A stretch of DNA of 64,000 nucleotides, taken from contig NZ_FLOB01000002.1 in NCBI RefSeq assembly GCF_900089775.1, positions 186,001 through 250,000 of the forward strand, read 5' to 3'. A program made the translations under genes and the position numbers. Of this stretch, positions 55,557-64,000 are shown piece by piece (the first letter of the stretch is position 1; each line of letters starts with the position of its first letter). Under the pieces are notes generated by a model. That model ran no database searches. It saw nothing but the letters and a program-made list of their open reading frames with translations, and was not told the DNA's origin. The stretch is from Marinomonas spartinae (GTDB lineage: Bacteria > Pseudomonadota > Gammaproteobacteria > Pseudomonadales > Marinomonadaceae).

Positions 55557-56420
55557 ATGAAAATTAAACTGGTGCTTTTAGTTTTGCTTTCGACTTGTTT
55601 GAGTGGTTGCTTAACATGGAAGGTTGATAAGCAGGCAGTGGCGAACGCTGCAGGAGCAGCAGCGGGAGCCGCTGCGGGTGCGGCAGTAGGTAAGGCGGTA
55701 GCGGATGCTGCGACAGCCGACAAAACACCAGCGAAAGATGAAAAGCCAAAAGAGCCAAAAAGAAAAGGTTATGTTCCAGATCCAAATGATCCGATGAAGG
55801 GACCACCAAGAGCCCAAGCAAATATTCAGGAAGATGATCCATACTATGCACCTGTGGAACCGGATGGATTGAAGCCTGCCCAGGCTCCCAATGGCAGTAT
55901 TTATAGAACGGGCATGGGGGATGTCATGTATGGAGATCAGAGAGCCAGCAAGGTTGGTGACATACTGACTGTCAATTTGAATGAGAGCACTTCCTCAACC
56001 AAAGATAATGCCGCGACCATATCGAAAACCTCGTCTGCAACGGGGGATAACCCAACAGTATTAGGGCAAAAAATCCGTTCTGATTCCACCTTGCCACAGC
56101 AAAAAACGAATTTTTCTGGCAGCGCCTCTGCGAATCAGGATAACAGCTTAACGGGGACGATTACGGTAACGGTTTATAAAGCGTACCCGAATGGGTTGCT
56201 GGCCATTCGTGGTGAAAAGTGGCTTAGGCTTAATCAAGGTGATGAGTATATTCGCTTTACTGGTTTAGTGCGTAAAGCAGATGTGTCCCCACAAAATACG
56301 GTAGACTCTTCGCGGGTAGCAGATGCTCGTATCACCTATTCAGGTAATGGGGATGTGGCAGAAGGCAGTCAACAAGGCTGGGTGACTCGCCTTTTAAATA
56401 GTAGTGACGCGCCAAGATAA
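55557..56420 (+). CDS. flgH: Flagellar L-ring lipoprotein FlgH, with an Ala/Gly-rich insert
   Basis: Outer-membrane L-ring subunit. The signal peptide ends in the lipobox LSGC with Cys at 18. From about 27 to 45 there is an Ala/Gly-rich stretch with AAAG repeats, then a Lys/Pro-rich charged region to about residue 85. This makes the protein 287 residues against 232 in E. coli. The C-terminal FlgH body with VGDILTVNLNESTSST and the KAYPNGLLAIRGEKWLRLNQG segment is normal. ATG 55557 is preferred to the GTG at 55548. Confidence 0.93.
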   Translation: MKIKLVLLVLLSTCLSGCLTWKVDKQAVANAAGAAAGAAAGAAVGKAVADAATADKTPAKDEKPKEPKRKGYVPDPNDPMKGPPRAQANIQEDDPYYAPVEPDGLKPAQAPNGSIYRTGMGDVMYGDQRASKVGDILTVNLNESTSSTKDNAATISKTSSATGDNPTVLGQKIRSDSTLPQQKTNFSGSASANQDNSLTGTITVTVYKAYPNGLLAIRGEKWLRLNQGDEYIRFTGLVRKADVSPQNTVDSSRVADARITYSGNGDVAEGSQQGWVTRLLNSSDAPR

Positions 56421-56475
56421 TGGGCGTCCAAATAGCAATCATTAGATCAATTGTTTTGTATAGGTGGTTACGAAC

Positions 56476-57567
56476 ATGAAACAGTTAGCACTCGTCTTTT
56501 TGCTTATTGCGTCCTTTGGGGCCCAAGCCGAACGCTTAAAAGACATTGCCAGTGTTCAAGGGGTTAGAGATAACCAGTTGTTCGGCTATGGCCTGGTGAT
56601 TGGGTTAGATGGAACGGGTGATAGTACACCTTTTACTAATCAGAGCTTTGCTAACATGCTGTCGCGATTTGGCGTCACTTTGCCTGCTGGCGTGAGCGCA
56701 ACCTCTAAAAACGTTGCGGCGGTGTCATTGACGGCCACTCTACCCGCATTTTCTAAGCCAGGGCAAAAGATTGATGTGACCGTTTCCTCAATTGGTAACG
56801 CAAAAAGCCTTCGTGGAGGCACGCTTTTACTGTCAACTTTAAAAGGGGCGGATGGACAGGTCTATTCCATTGCGCAAGGTAACGTGATTATTGGGGGGTT
56901 TGGGAATAATGGCTCAGATGGTTCACGAAACTCGTTAAGTGTGCCCACGGTTGGTCGAATTCCAGATGGCGCCAGTGTTGAACGAGTGGTGCCGACGAGT
57001 TTTGATTCAGGGGACTCGTTAACCTTTAACTTAAATCGTCCTGACTTCACCACAGCAAAAGATGTGGCAGATAAAATCAATGCTCTCTTGGGAAAAGGGG
57101 TTGCGGAAGCCTTGGATGCGACTTCGATTCGTGTCACTGCCCCACGAGACCCAGGTCAACGGGTGACCTTTATTTCAATTCTGGAAAATTTGGATGTAAA
57201 GCAAGGCGAAGAGCGTGCCCGAGTGGTGATTAACTCTCGTACTGGCACCATTATTATTGGCCAGCATGTGCAAGTGTCTCCAGCGGCGATTACCCATGGT
57301 AGTTTGACGGTCACCATCCGCAATACGCCTAAAGTAACAGATCAAAATGGTACGGTAACAGGAGGACAGACGATTGTATCCCCCAGAAATGGAGACCCTC
57401 AAGTTGGTCGAAACAGTGGGCATATGTTTTCATTTGCGCCAGGGGCATCTTTGGACGATATTGTACGAGCGGTGAATCAAGTGGGGGCAGCCCCTGGAGA
57501 TTTAATTGCTATTTTAGAAGGTTTGAAACAAGCTGGCGCCATTAATGCTGACTTTGTCATTATCTAA
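56476..57567 (+). CDS. flgI: Flagellar P-ring protein FlgI
   Basis: Periplasmic P-ring subunit. The ATG 56476 opens a signal peptide (about 1-19, ending AQA-E), followed by [26 protein letters not shown], the family start. The 363-residue length is normal. An upstream GTG start adds four residues and is unlikely. It depends on FlgA, encoded divergently in this cluster. Confidence 0.95.
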   Translation: MKQLALVFLLIASFGAQAERLKDIASVQGVRDNQLFGYGLVIGLDGTGDSTPFTNQSFANMLSRFGVTLPAGVSATSKNVAAVSLTATLPAFSKPGQKIDVTVSSIGNAKSLRGGTLLLSTLKGADGQVYSIAQGNVIIGGFGNNGSDGSRNSLSVPTVGRIPDGASVERVVPTSFDSGDSLTFNLNRPDFTTAKDVADKINALLGKGVAEALDATSIRVTAPRDPGQRVTFISILENLDVKQGEERARVVINSRTGTIIIGQHVQVSPAAITHGSLTVTIRNTPKVTDQNGTVTGGQTIVSPRNGDPQVGRNSGHMFSFAPGASLDDIVRAVNQVGAAPGDLIAILEGLKQAGAINADFVII

Positions 57568-57588
57568 GTAAAAGAATCTGAGACGCTT

Positions 57589-58629
57589 ATGAATGCTTTA
57601 CCGCCAACAAATCCAGATGATTTCTTTGCTGACTTTTCTTCTTTGGAGTCGTTAAAAACCAAGGCGAAAAACGATCCAGAAGCGGCGCTAAAGGAAGTCT
57701 CGCAAAAGTTTGAGGCCATTTTTATTGGTATGCTTTTAAAAAATATGCGAGCAGGTAATGAGGCCTTGGGGGATGGTTTGTTTTCTAGTCAACAAACGAA
57801 GCAGTATCAAGGCATGATGGACGATCAAATGGCGCAAGTATTGTCCAAAACAGGAGGACTTGGGGTGTCCGAGGCGTTGATTCGTCAGTATCAGGCGCAA
57901 CATCCAAAGGCTCATAAGGCAAGTGCTTCTGATGATGGTGATTTTATTAAGCGGGTGTCTAATCAGGATTTGGTGCGGGTGAAAGCGTTGGCTCACCAAG
58001 CTTCTACTGAATTTTTAAAAGCTGCACAAAAAGAAACGTCAGGCGCAACCGTTAATGCATCCAGTTCGAGTTCTTCTCCCAAAGCTCCTACTGACAGTGA
58101 TTCTCCTTCTTTACCTAATGGTAAAATGGAAGTGAGTAAGCCGACGGCGCAGTCTGTGGCGTTTGATTCTCCCGAGGCTTTTGTAAAAGCAATGTGGCCT
58201 CATGCGAAAGCCGTGGCAGAGAAATTGGGGGTGAGTGCTAAGGCTATATTGGCGCAGGCGGTGTTGGAAACGGGCTGGGGGAAACACCCCATTGCGAAAG
58301 ACGATGGAACGGCCAGTTATAATTTATTCGGCATTAAGGCAGACCATCGTTGGGATGGTGATCGGGCGGTGGTTAATACGCTAGAGTTTCGTCACGGAAT
58401 CGCTAAACGCGAAAAAGCAGCATTTCGTGCTTACGACTCTTTTTCGCAAAGTTTTAATGATTATGCCAACTTTTTAACCGCCGATGATCGTTATAAAGAC
58501 GCCTTGAAGTCGGGCAATGATCCGTCTTTATTTGCCGTTTCATTGCAAAAAGGTGGTTATGCAACAGATCCTGAGTACGCACAAAAGATAGACCGTATTC
58601 TGTCTAGCAAGTGGTTTGAGTCGCTATAA
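57589..58629 (+). CDS. flgJ: Flagellar rod assembly protein/peptidoglycan hydrolase FlgJ
   Basis: Bifunctional rod cap. The N-terminal domain (about 25-105, FEAIFIGMLLKNMR and SQQTKQYQGMMDDQM) is the rod-scaffolding part. A Ser/Thr/Pro-rich linker (about 150-185) joins it to a C-terminal glucosaminidase domain (about 195-346) with the catalytic Glu E227 in AQAVLETGWGKHP. The 346 residues match full-length bifunctional FlgJ. It ends just before the sigma-28 promoter of flgK. Confidence 0.95.
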   Translation: MNALPPTNPDDFFADFSSLESLKTKAKNDPEAALKEVSQKFEAIFIGMLLKNMRAGNEALGDGLFSSQQTKQYQGMMDDQMAQVLSKTGGLGVSEALIRQYQAQHPKAHKASASDDGDFIKRVSNQDLVRVKALAHQASTEFLKAAQKETSGATVNASSSSSSPKAPTDSDSPSLPNGKMEVSKPTAQSVAFDSPEAFVKAMWPHAKAVAEKLGVSAKAILAQAVLETGWGKHPIAKDDGTASYNLFGIKADHRWDGDRAVVNTLEFRHGIAKREKAAFRAYDSFSQSFNDYANFLTADDRYKDALKSGNDPSLFAVSLQKGGYATDPEYAQKIDRILSSKWFESL

Positions 58630-58657
58630 GGTCGCGTTGGTTTTCTTGTTCATCAGG

Positions 58658-58684
58658 TAAAGTTCTTGCGTTAGCTGTCGATAA
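58658..58684 (+). promoter_or_regulatory. Sigma-28 (FliA) promoter of flgK-flgL
   Basis: TAAAGTTC (58658-58665), an 11-bp spacer and GTCGATAA (58677-58684). Each half matches the FliA consensus at seven of eight positions. It lies 52 bases before the flgK ATG, so the hook-associated genes are late genes. Confidence 0.85.
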
Positions 58685-58735
58685 ATCGTCGTAGCGTTAG
58701 GTGTCATTTTAGAAATTATCCTTAGAGGTGTGGGC

Positions 58736-60712
58736 ATGGGCTCAAATTTATATGCGATTGGTTTGTCTGGGCTGCAAAGCAGTCGGGCTCGTATTGATAC
58801 GACCGGTCAAAACACATCGAATGTGGATACAGCTGGTTATAGTCGTCAGAAAACCTCTACGATTGCAGAAGCCAATGGCACCGTTAGGATTAAAGATACC
58901 GCGCGAATAGTTGACAAATTTGTTAACGAGCAAGTGCGTAATGATGTGTCTGCGCATGCATACTATGATACATATCATTCGATCATGTCGACGTCAGATC
59001 AATTATTGGGGGAAAAAAGTGTCTCTCTGAATGCGTATTTAAGTAAGACGTTTAAGGCCATTCAAGATGCGAATAATGATCCAACCTCATCGTCTTTACG
59101 TGATATTGCCTTTTCTAATATTAAGGATTTGGTTCAGCATTATCACACCCTGTCTCATTTGGTGGGTGAGCAGAAAACCATCGCCGATAAGCGTTTATCA
59201 ACTTCTGTAGCGGAGCTGAATAACATTACTGGACAAATTGCGCAGTTAAATGGCGATATTCTCAAAGAGGAAACTCGTTCCACTTCACCTGCCAATGAGC
59301 TGCGTGACAGGCAAGAAGAATTAGCTAAAAAGCTATCTGGTTATTTGCATATTAAAGTGGATTACTCGAAAACAGGCGTTATGACGGTGCATCTTGCTAA
59401 TGGTCAGCCGTTGGTGATGGATAAAACCCCTACTAAGCTTAAGGTTGAAGAAGACCCTAAGAACCCACAAAACAAGAAACTCTACATTGATTTTGGTAAA
59501 TACCAAGTGGGCGTCAATAATGAAAACTTAGGTGGTTCTATTGGTGCTTTGGTCGATTATAGTGCCGACTTTGCCGTCAAATCTGACCGTTTATTGGGGC
59601 AAAGTGCGATTTCTATTGCCGACAAGATGAACCAACAGAATAAGCTGGGTTTGGACGGTGATGGTAATTTTGGACAGGATCTATTTCGTATTGGCCGCAT
59701 TAGCTTTCACGCTGGGCAGCATAATATCGGCAACGCATCGGATCTGGCAGTACGAGTGACTTCTGGCAAATCTGCTGAAATAACCACTGATACCTATGAG
59801 TTATCGAAAACCGATAATAATCGTTTTTTGATTAAGGCCTACGATGAGCATGGTCATCTTAGAAAGCATGTTTCGGAAATCAACACCAGTACGATGAAAC
59901 CGGATGACAAAGGCTATTATCAGGTGCCTGGTCTTGGTTTTGATATTCGTTTGGGGGATATCAGCAAATATTCGATTAATGATGTATACAACTTTTCGCC
60001 AACAGAAGGCGCTGCGACAGGACTATCTTTACAGGCTAATAGCGGAGAAGATTTGGCGCTTCGGGCTCCGATTGGTGTACAAACGAACCCAAACAATATG
60101 TCGGATGCGAAACTCACCTTAACGTCTGTTACAAACACCCATCCTGATCGTTCTGCCTTTAAGAGTAGTGATGAACTCTACCAAAATGCCCCTCATAGTA
60201 TCGTGTTTACGGGGGATCATTCTTTCGAAGTCCGTGATGGTCGTGGAAATGCTTTAGCAAAAGTCGATGGCATGACGAATTTTAAAGACCTTCTAACTCA
60301 GGCAGGTTTAGCAAAAGAGGCTGGTTTTGATTTGTCCCTAAAAGGAAGTCCTAAGGCGGGAGATGAATTTGATTTGGGCCCTCAATTTACGGGGGCGGCA
60401 GACGATTATAACGGTTTAAAATTAGTGTCTTTGCAGGATAAGCCCCTCATCGGAGGGAAAACGTCCTTATCTGAGTCATTTGCCGATCTTGTTGCCTCTG
60501 TTGGGAGTAAAACGGCATCGTTGGAAACCAACAAAGACTCGAGTGATGTCGTCATGAATCAAAGTATTGCAAGACGTGACTCCGTATCTGGTGTTAGCTT
60601 GGATGAGGAAGCGGTTAACTTGCTAAAGTATCAGCAGGCGTATTCTGCTTCCGCTCAAGTGATCACCGCTGCTCGAAGTACATTCGATACATTATTAGCG
60701 GCAATGAGGTAA
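58736..60712 (+). CDS. flgK: Flagellar hook-associated protein 1 FlgK
   Basis: First junction protein between hook and filament. I choose ATG 58736 with AGAGG 7 bases upstream. The 658-residue protein has the N-terminal NLYAIGLSGLQSSRARIDTT and TSNVDTAGYSRQ, and the C-terminal GVSLDEEAVNLLKYQQAYSAS. It is longer than the E. coli protein (547), the extra length being in the surface-exposed middle. FlgN, encoded nearby, is its chaperone. Confidence 0.95.
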   Translation: MGSNLYAIGLSGLQSSRARIDTTGQNTSNVDTAGYSRQKTSTIAEANGTVRIKDTARIVDKFVNEQVRNDVSAHAYYDTYHSIMSTSDQLLGEKSVSLNAYLSKTFKAIQDANNDPTSSSLRDIAFSNIKDLVQHYHTLSHLVGEQKTIADKRLSTSVAELNNITGQIAQLNGDILKEETRSTSPANELRDRQEELAKKLSGYLHIKVDYSKTGVMTVHLANGQPLVMDKTPTKLKVEEDPKNPQNKKLYIDFGKYQVGVNNENLGGSIGALVDYSADFAVKSDRLLGQSAISIADKMNQQNKLGLDGDGNFGQDLFRIGRISFHAGQHNIGNASDLAVRVTSGKSAEITTDTYELSKTDNNRFLIKAYDEHGHLRKHVSEINTSTMKPDDKGYYQVPGLGFDIRLGDISKYSINDVYNFSPTEGAATGLSLQANSGEDLALRAPIGVQTNPNNMSDAKLTLTSVTNTHPDRSAFKSSDELYQNAPHSIVFTGDHSFEVRDGRGNALAKVDGMTNFKDLLTQAGLAKEAGFDLSLKGSPKAGDEFDLGPQFTGAADDYNGLKLVSLQDKPLIGGKTSLSESFADLVASVGSKTASLETNKDSSDVVMNQSIARRDSVSGVSLDEEAVNLLKYQQAYSASAQVITAARSTFDTLLAAMR

Positions 60713-60716
60713 GCTT

Positions 60717-62060
60717 ATGAGAGTCACTAATAATCAAATCTACGGTCAGTCCAGTCGCGCTATCAGTCAGGCGAATGACCGTGTGATGGATATTCAAAAG
60801 AAAATTACGGAAAATACCAGTATTGTTTCTCCCAGTGATAACCCTGTAGGTGCGCGGGAAGTGATGCAATATGAATCAAGTAATCAGTCTCTGAAGCAGT
60901 ATGATAACAATATGAAAATGGCGAAAGGCCATTTGGAATACGAAGAAGTCGCCTTGCAGAGTTACAATGGCTTACTTGATGAAGCCAGAACCATGTTGAT
61001 TCAAGCCGATAATACGGCGAATACGCATCAAGATATAGGCGCGATTGCTGACCAAGTGTCTTCCATGGTGGATTCCATGGAAGATTTAATGAACTCACGC
61101 AGTGCAGATGGCAGCTATATCTTTTCGGGGACCAATACGCAAGCGCCTGCGTTTACTCACTTACCTGACGGTACCTTTAAGTGGTCTGGTAATGAGGGGC
61201 AAAATTTTGCGCAAATTTCAGAGAGTCGTAAAGTGGCAGTGAGCGATTCAGGTAAGCACATTTTTGAAGATGTATGGAAGCGTAATACATTTTCCACAAA
61301 ATTGAGCGTAGGTAACTCTAGTGTGACGTCAAAAGTTTCTAATCAGGATGACTTTGATGTTTTTTTAAAAAAACACTTTAGTGTCACCAATAAAGCCAGT
61401 AACCACTTTGTGCTGACAACCACGCCCTTGTCCATGACCAAACCTGATGCCGCTGCAATACAGACGTTAGTGAGTCAAAGAGCACAAGATGCTGCTGCCA
61501 ATAAGGCGGATGGTGCGAATAACGATAATAAAGATGATGACAGAAGCTACATCGGTCCTCCTGGGCGTTATTTTCTGGCGGATTCATCTGGTAATGTTAT
61601 TGCCTCTGGGACCTATGATCCAAACAAAAACCTCATTATTCAGGGGATGTCTTTCTCATTAAAAGGAGACCCTGGTGCGATTGTTGACGTTGATCTTAAT
61701 AAACCAGAACGTGACAATGTAGTGAATGTGTTACGCAATACCATAAAAGTGATGAAAGATCCTCACGCCTCGAGTGAAGAGCGTGATATTGCTTTGAAAA
61801 ATGGGCAAGTTAGTATTGTTAATACACAGACCTCGGTTGGTCGAGTGCGCTCGGTGGTAGGTGCGAGGCTCAACAGTATGACGGAACGGGGCGATTTTTC
61901 CACAGCGAATCAGATGGCCAATACCATGGCTCAGGATCGAGTCGCTGGGCTGGATATGGGCAAGGCGGCGACTAAGTTGTCCATGTCTGAAACGGCTTTA
62001 AATGCTTCGCAGAAGCTATTTACTAGGATAGATAATCTGTCTTTATTCAACAAAATTTGA
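60717..62060 (+). CDS. flgL: Flagellar hook-associated protein 3 FlgL
   Basis: Second junction protein. The 447-residue protein starts MRVTNNQIYGQSSRAISQAN with the flagellin-like N-terminal coiled coil and ends with LSMSETALNASQKLFTRIDNLSLF. It is longer than E. coli FlgL (317); part of the excess is an Ala/Asn/Asp-rich stretch at about 255-275. It begins 4 bases after flgK. Confidence 0.93.
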   Translation: MRVTNNQIYGQSSRAISQANDRVMDIQKKITENTSIVSPSDNPVGAREVMQYESSNQSLKQYDNNMKMAKGHLEYEEVALQSYNGLLDEARTMLIQADNTANTHQDIGAIADQVSSMVDSMEDLMNSRSADGSYIFSGTNTQAPAFTHLPDGTFKWSGNEGQNFAQISESRKVAVSDSGKHIFEDVWKRNTFSTKLSVGNSSVTSKVSNQDDFDVFLKKHFSVTNKASNHFVLTTTPLSMTKPDAAAIQTLVSQRAQDAAANKADGANNDNKDDDRSYIGPPGRYFLADSSGNVIASGTYDPNKNLIIQGMSFSLKGDPGAIVDVDLNKPERDNVVNVLRNTIKVMKDPHASSEERDIALKNGQVSIVNTQTSVGRVRSVVGARLNSMTERGDFSTANQMANTMAQDRVAGLDMGKAATKLSMSETALNASQKLFTRIDNLSLFNKI

Positions 62061-62085
62061 TGGGTGACTTGGAAGGTAGTGAGTG

Positions 62086-63627
62086 ATGTCAGCGTTTCAA
62101 GTGGAGTCATGCTTTGGTGTTGAGTTGAATTCGGGATTCTTTAATCTTGATGAGATTATTGATCAATTTGGTATTAGAAGTGAGGTTCTTAATCACAAGC
62201 GTATTCGTAGCCTGATACGAGCACAAGGGAAAAAAAGTCGTATTGTCAGTGTAGCAATGCGTCAAGTGATCTTTGATTTAGTAAAGCCCGCATTAGAAAC
62301 AGATCTGCTACCCTATGACCCTTCTTTTACTTTTGAAAAACTACTGAATACAAAGCGAGAGCGTTTATATGATGCACAAGAGCGCTTTCTGTTGCTTTGT
62401 TATTCGATGACTCAAGGGAAAACGGTAAAAAGCTTAAAAAAATTACACGCCTCATTAACCACCAAAGATTGGCGTGATAAAGCCAATGAAGGTCGCAGCC
62501 TGTTTAAATATTTCCGTCAAGAGCTTGATGATAATACCCGTGAGTACATTCTCGCCTATAAGGCGAAGCAAGGGGATAAGGTAAAGCAAGTTGAGGAAGA
62601 GGTGGATGAGTCTCAGAAAAACGCATTAGCTTCTGTGCCTTCGCGACGTCGAAATAAGGTTAGTTTAGCGGAGAAAAAATTAGCGCCGACTTCATTTAAT
62701 GATGAGGTTGTTAAAGCCCTAAAGCTTTTTGAGGATGGTTATCTTTTGCTCAGGGAGCAGACGGACATCGTTAAAACGGGCTCACCATTAGATGTGGATA
62801 AACTAAGAGACTTTTGTCAGCGCTTGATTCAGTCTCATACCCGTAACTCCTTTGCTCTGCTTGCTATTCGCCATATAAAAGATGCCTCTACGTACCTAGA
62901 GCAACATGCAATCGGGGCGGCCGTACTGGGGATTCATTTTGCCAAAGCCTTAGCATTGTCTGCACCCTATATCGAAGCTATTGCATTGGGTGGGCTACTT
63001 TTTGATCTGGGGCGTTTTCGTTTGCCTATGGCCATCAGTCATAAAGCAGGAAAAATGACAGAAGCCGAATTTGACTTGTTTCGAAAGCACATCACCTTTG
63101 GTGAGCAAATGTTTAAGCTAAGTGACAACATTCCCAAAGTGGTTTATCAAATGTTGATCGATCATCACGAAAGAGTGGATGGCGCAGGGTATCCCCATGG
63201 CAAGCAGGATCAAGAGATCTCTGTATATGGGAAAATAGCTGGCATTATCGACGCCTATGATGCCTTGACCTCACAACAAGTTCATAAGCCGTCCATGGGG
63301 CCATTACGGGCGCGCCAGCAGCTAATAAAAGAGGCTGGACTGGCATTTGATAAATCTCTTTTAGGCGTTTTTCTCAAAAGCATCGGAAGAATACCGGTCG
63401 GTTCTTGTATTGTGCTATCTAATGGTCGTGTGGGGTTTGTATTGACCTTAAATGCTTCTTTGGAGCCTGCCTTAATTCGTCAAGTATATAGCTTGACCCA
63501 TAAGAGCTTCATTACAGTATCGGATATTGATTTGAGTAAGCCTGGCTATTCTCAGGAGAGTACTAAAATTGTCAGAGACATTGCCCCTCAGTCTTTAGGG
63601 ATCCAATTTATTAACTACCTCGCTTAA
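62086..63627 (+). CDS. Degenerate HD-GYP domain protein with an N-terminal domain of unknown function
   Basis: A 513-residue cytoplasmic protein, the third gene of flgK-flgL. The C-terminal domain (about 265-430) is of the HD-GYP c-di-GMP phosphodiesterase type: H274 in EQHAIG, the later His in RKHITFG, HH at 360-361 in HHERVDGAGYP, and AGIIDAYDAL with a metal Asp. But the HD pair reads F306-D307 (LLFDLGRF) and the following Gly-Lys reads Gly-Arg. One metal ligand is thus missing, so activity is doubtful and it may act as a c-di-GMP sensor. The N-terminal 200 or so residues are basic, helical and not recognised. ATG 62086 has AAGG upstream. Confidence 0.8.
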   Translation: MSAFQVESCFGVELNSGFFNLDEIIDQFGIRSEVLNHKRIRSLIRAQGKKSRIVSVAMRQVIFDLVKPALETDLLPYDPSFTFEKLLNTKRERLYDAQERFLLLCYSMTQGKTVKSLKKLHASLTTKDWRDKANEGRSLFKYFRQELDDNTREYILAYKAKQGDKVKQVEEEVDESQKNALASVPSRRRNKVSLAEKKLAPTSFNDEVVKALKLFEDGYLLLREQTDIVKTGSPLDVDKLRDFCQRLIQSHTRNSFALLAIRHIKDASTYLEQHAIGAAVLGIHFAKALALSAPYIEAIALGGLLFDLGRFRLPMAISHKAGKMTEAEFDLFRKHITFGEQMFKLSDNIPKVVYQMLIDHHERVDGAGYPHGKQDQEISVYGKIAGIIDAYDALTSQQVHKPSMGPLRARQQLIKEAGLAFDKSLLGVFLKSIGRIPVGSCIVLSNGRVGFVLTLNASLEPALIRQVYSLTHKSFITVSDIDLSKPGYSQESTKIVRDIAPQSLGIQFINYLA

Positions 63628-63846
63628 TGCTTCTCCCCCTTATGTACACTGAATAGCTCGTATCACAATTGTCTGTTTTTTGTCATGAGTCTTTTTGCTA
63701 ACAACGGATTATTTGTAGTAGATTGCAAATAAGGCCGAAGTGCTTAATTTTTGTACATAGCTTTGCGTACTCTACTGACTTTCTTGTCCTTGTTGTCTTT
63801 AAGTGTAAAGGATTTTGAGGAAAGCAGAAAAAATAGAAAAAAAAGT
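63628..63846. promoter_or_regulatory. Upstream flank of the flagellin-type gene
   Basis: About 220 bases without a gene after the HD-GYP-like gene. It contains a 12-base copy of AGATTGCAAATA at 63720-63731, repeated at 63850-63861 inside the sigma-28 promoter, and a long A-rich tract (about 63828-63844) just before the -35 that could act as an UP element. No terminator for the preceding gene was clear. Confidence 0.45.
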
Positions 63847-63873
63847 TAAAGATTGCAAATAGAGTGTCGATAA
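63847..63873 (+). promoter_or_regulatory. Sigma-28 (FliA) promoter of the end-of-window gene
   Basis: TAAAGATT (63847-63854), an 11-bp spacer and GTCGATAA (63866-63873), each matching the FliA consensus at seven of eight positions. The -10 is identical to that of flgK. The leader from about 63880 to the ATG at 63994 is about 115 bases and contains a CGCTGTA/TACAGCG hairpin (63922-63957). Confidence 0.87.
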
Positions 63874-63993
63874 AGGGTATATGGAGTTTGATAACACAAT
63901 TCAAACGAGCATTTGGTAGATCGCTGTATATGTGGATGCCAAGTTGATTTTACAGCGTTATCTCTCTTTTTTTATTATTTAGGAGAAAGCAAA

Positions 63994-64000
63994 ATGGCTT
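63994..64000 (+). CDS. Start of a probable flagellin gene (only first codons in window)
   Basis: ATG GCT at 63994 follows AGGAG (63981-63985) with normal spacing and a strong sigma-28 promoter. Flagellins usually begin Met-Ala and lie just after flgKL in this gene order. The identity is inferred from promoter and position; the coding sequence itself is cut off by the window edge. Confidence 0.6.

Overview
The window looks like a chromosomal segment of a moderately AT-rich marine gammaproteobacterium of the Oceanospirillales. Marinomonas or a close relative is the best guess, from gene order and protein style; no 16S or other direct taxonomic marker is present. Almost everything is core chromosome. 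I saw no insertion sequence, prophage, integrase, CRISPR array or toxin-antitoxin pair.

Layout. (1) 1-9712: end of tpiA, secG, tRNA-Leu(GAG), then the metY-rimP-nusA-infB-rbfA-truB-rpsO-pnp translation and RNA-decay cluster, with a structured leader between the initiator tRNA and rimP. (2) 9786-13622: an LPP20-type lipoprotein, an acyl-CoA thioesterase, a DUF3080-like lipoprotein, a small unknown protein and a GAF-GGDEF diguanylate cyclase. (3) 13625-16938: glk-zwf-eda for glucose entry into the Entner-Doudoroff route, preceded by a HexR-like operator. (4) 16940-23649, minus strand: a PIN-PhoH ATPase and the macromolecular synthesis operon rpsU-yqeY-dnaG-rpoD. (5) 24012-25437: tsaD-folB. (6) 25509-33575, minus strand: lptD-surA-pdxA-rsmA-apaG-apaH-glpE-cca, with djlA divergent from lptD. 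(7) 34500-42974: a DUF3530 protein, rpe-gph, an MscS channel, MgtE, trpG-trpD-trpC and an OsmC-family protein. (8) 43049-46036: tRNA-Arg(CCT), an APC permease and an EutR-like AraC regulator. (9) 46488 to the end: a flagellar cluster ordered flgN-flgM-flgA (minus), cheV-cheR-flgBCDE-flgFGHIJ-flgKL (plus), a degenerate HD-GYP protein and the first codons of a probable flagellin.

The flagellar cluster shows a readable transcription hierarchy. A sigma-54 promoter precedes flgB and a weaker one precedes flgF. Sigma-28 promoters precede flgM, flgK and the end-of-window gene. FlgM is the inhibitor of sigma-28, so rod and hook genes come under RpoN while hook-associated proteins, flagellin and FlgM come under FliA.

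The most interesting points are an internally duplicated FlgE (two 49-residue copies, 23 identities), an HD-GYP domain whose HD histidine is Phe in an operon with flgKL, a perfect HexR-type palindrome before glk, an inverted repeat inside the rpsU promoter spacer, a possible terminated leader RNA before the phoH-like gene, and trpE missing from its usual place beside trpG. I did not find a convincing wholly new system; the candidates are unusual versions of known ones.
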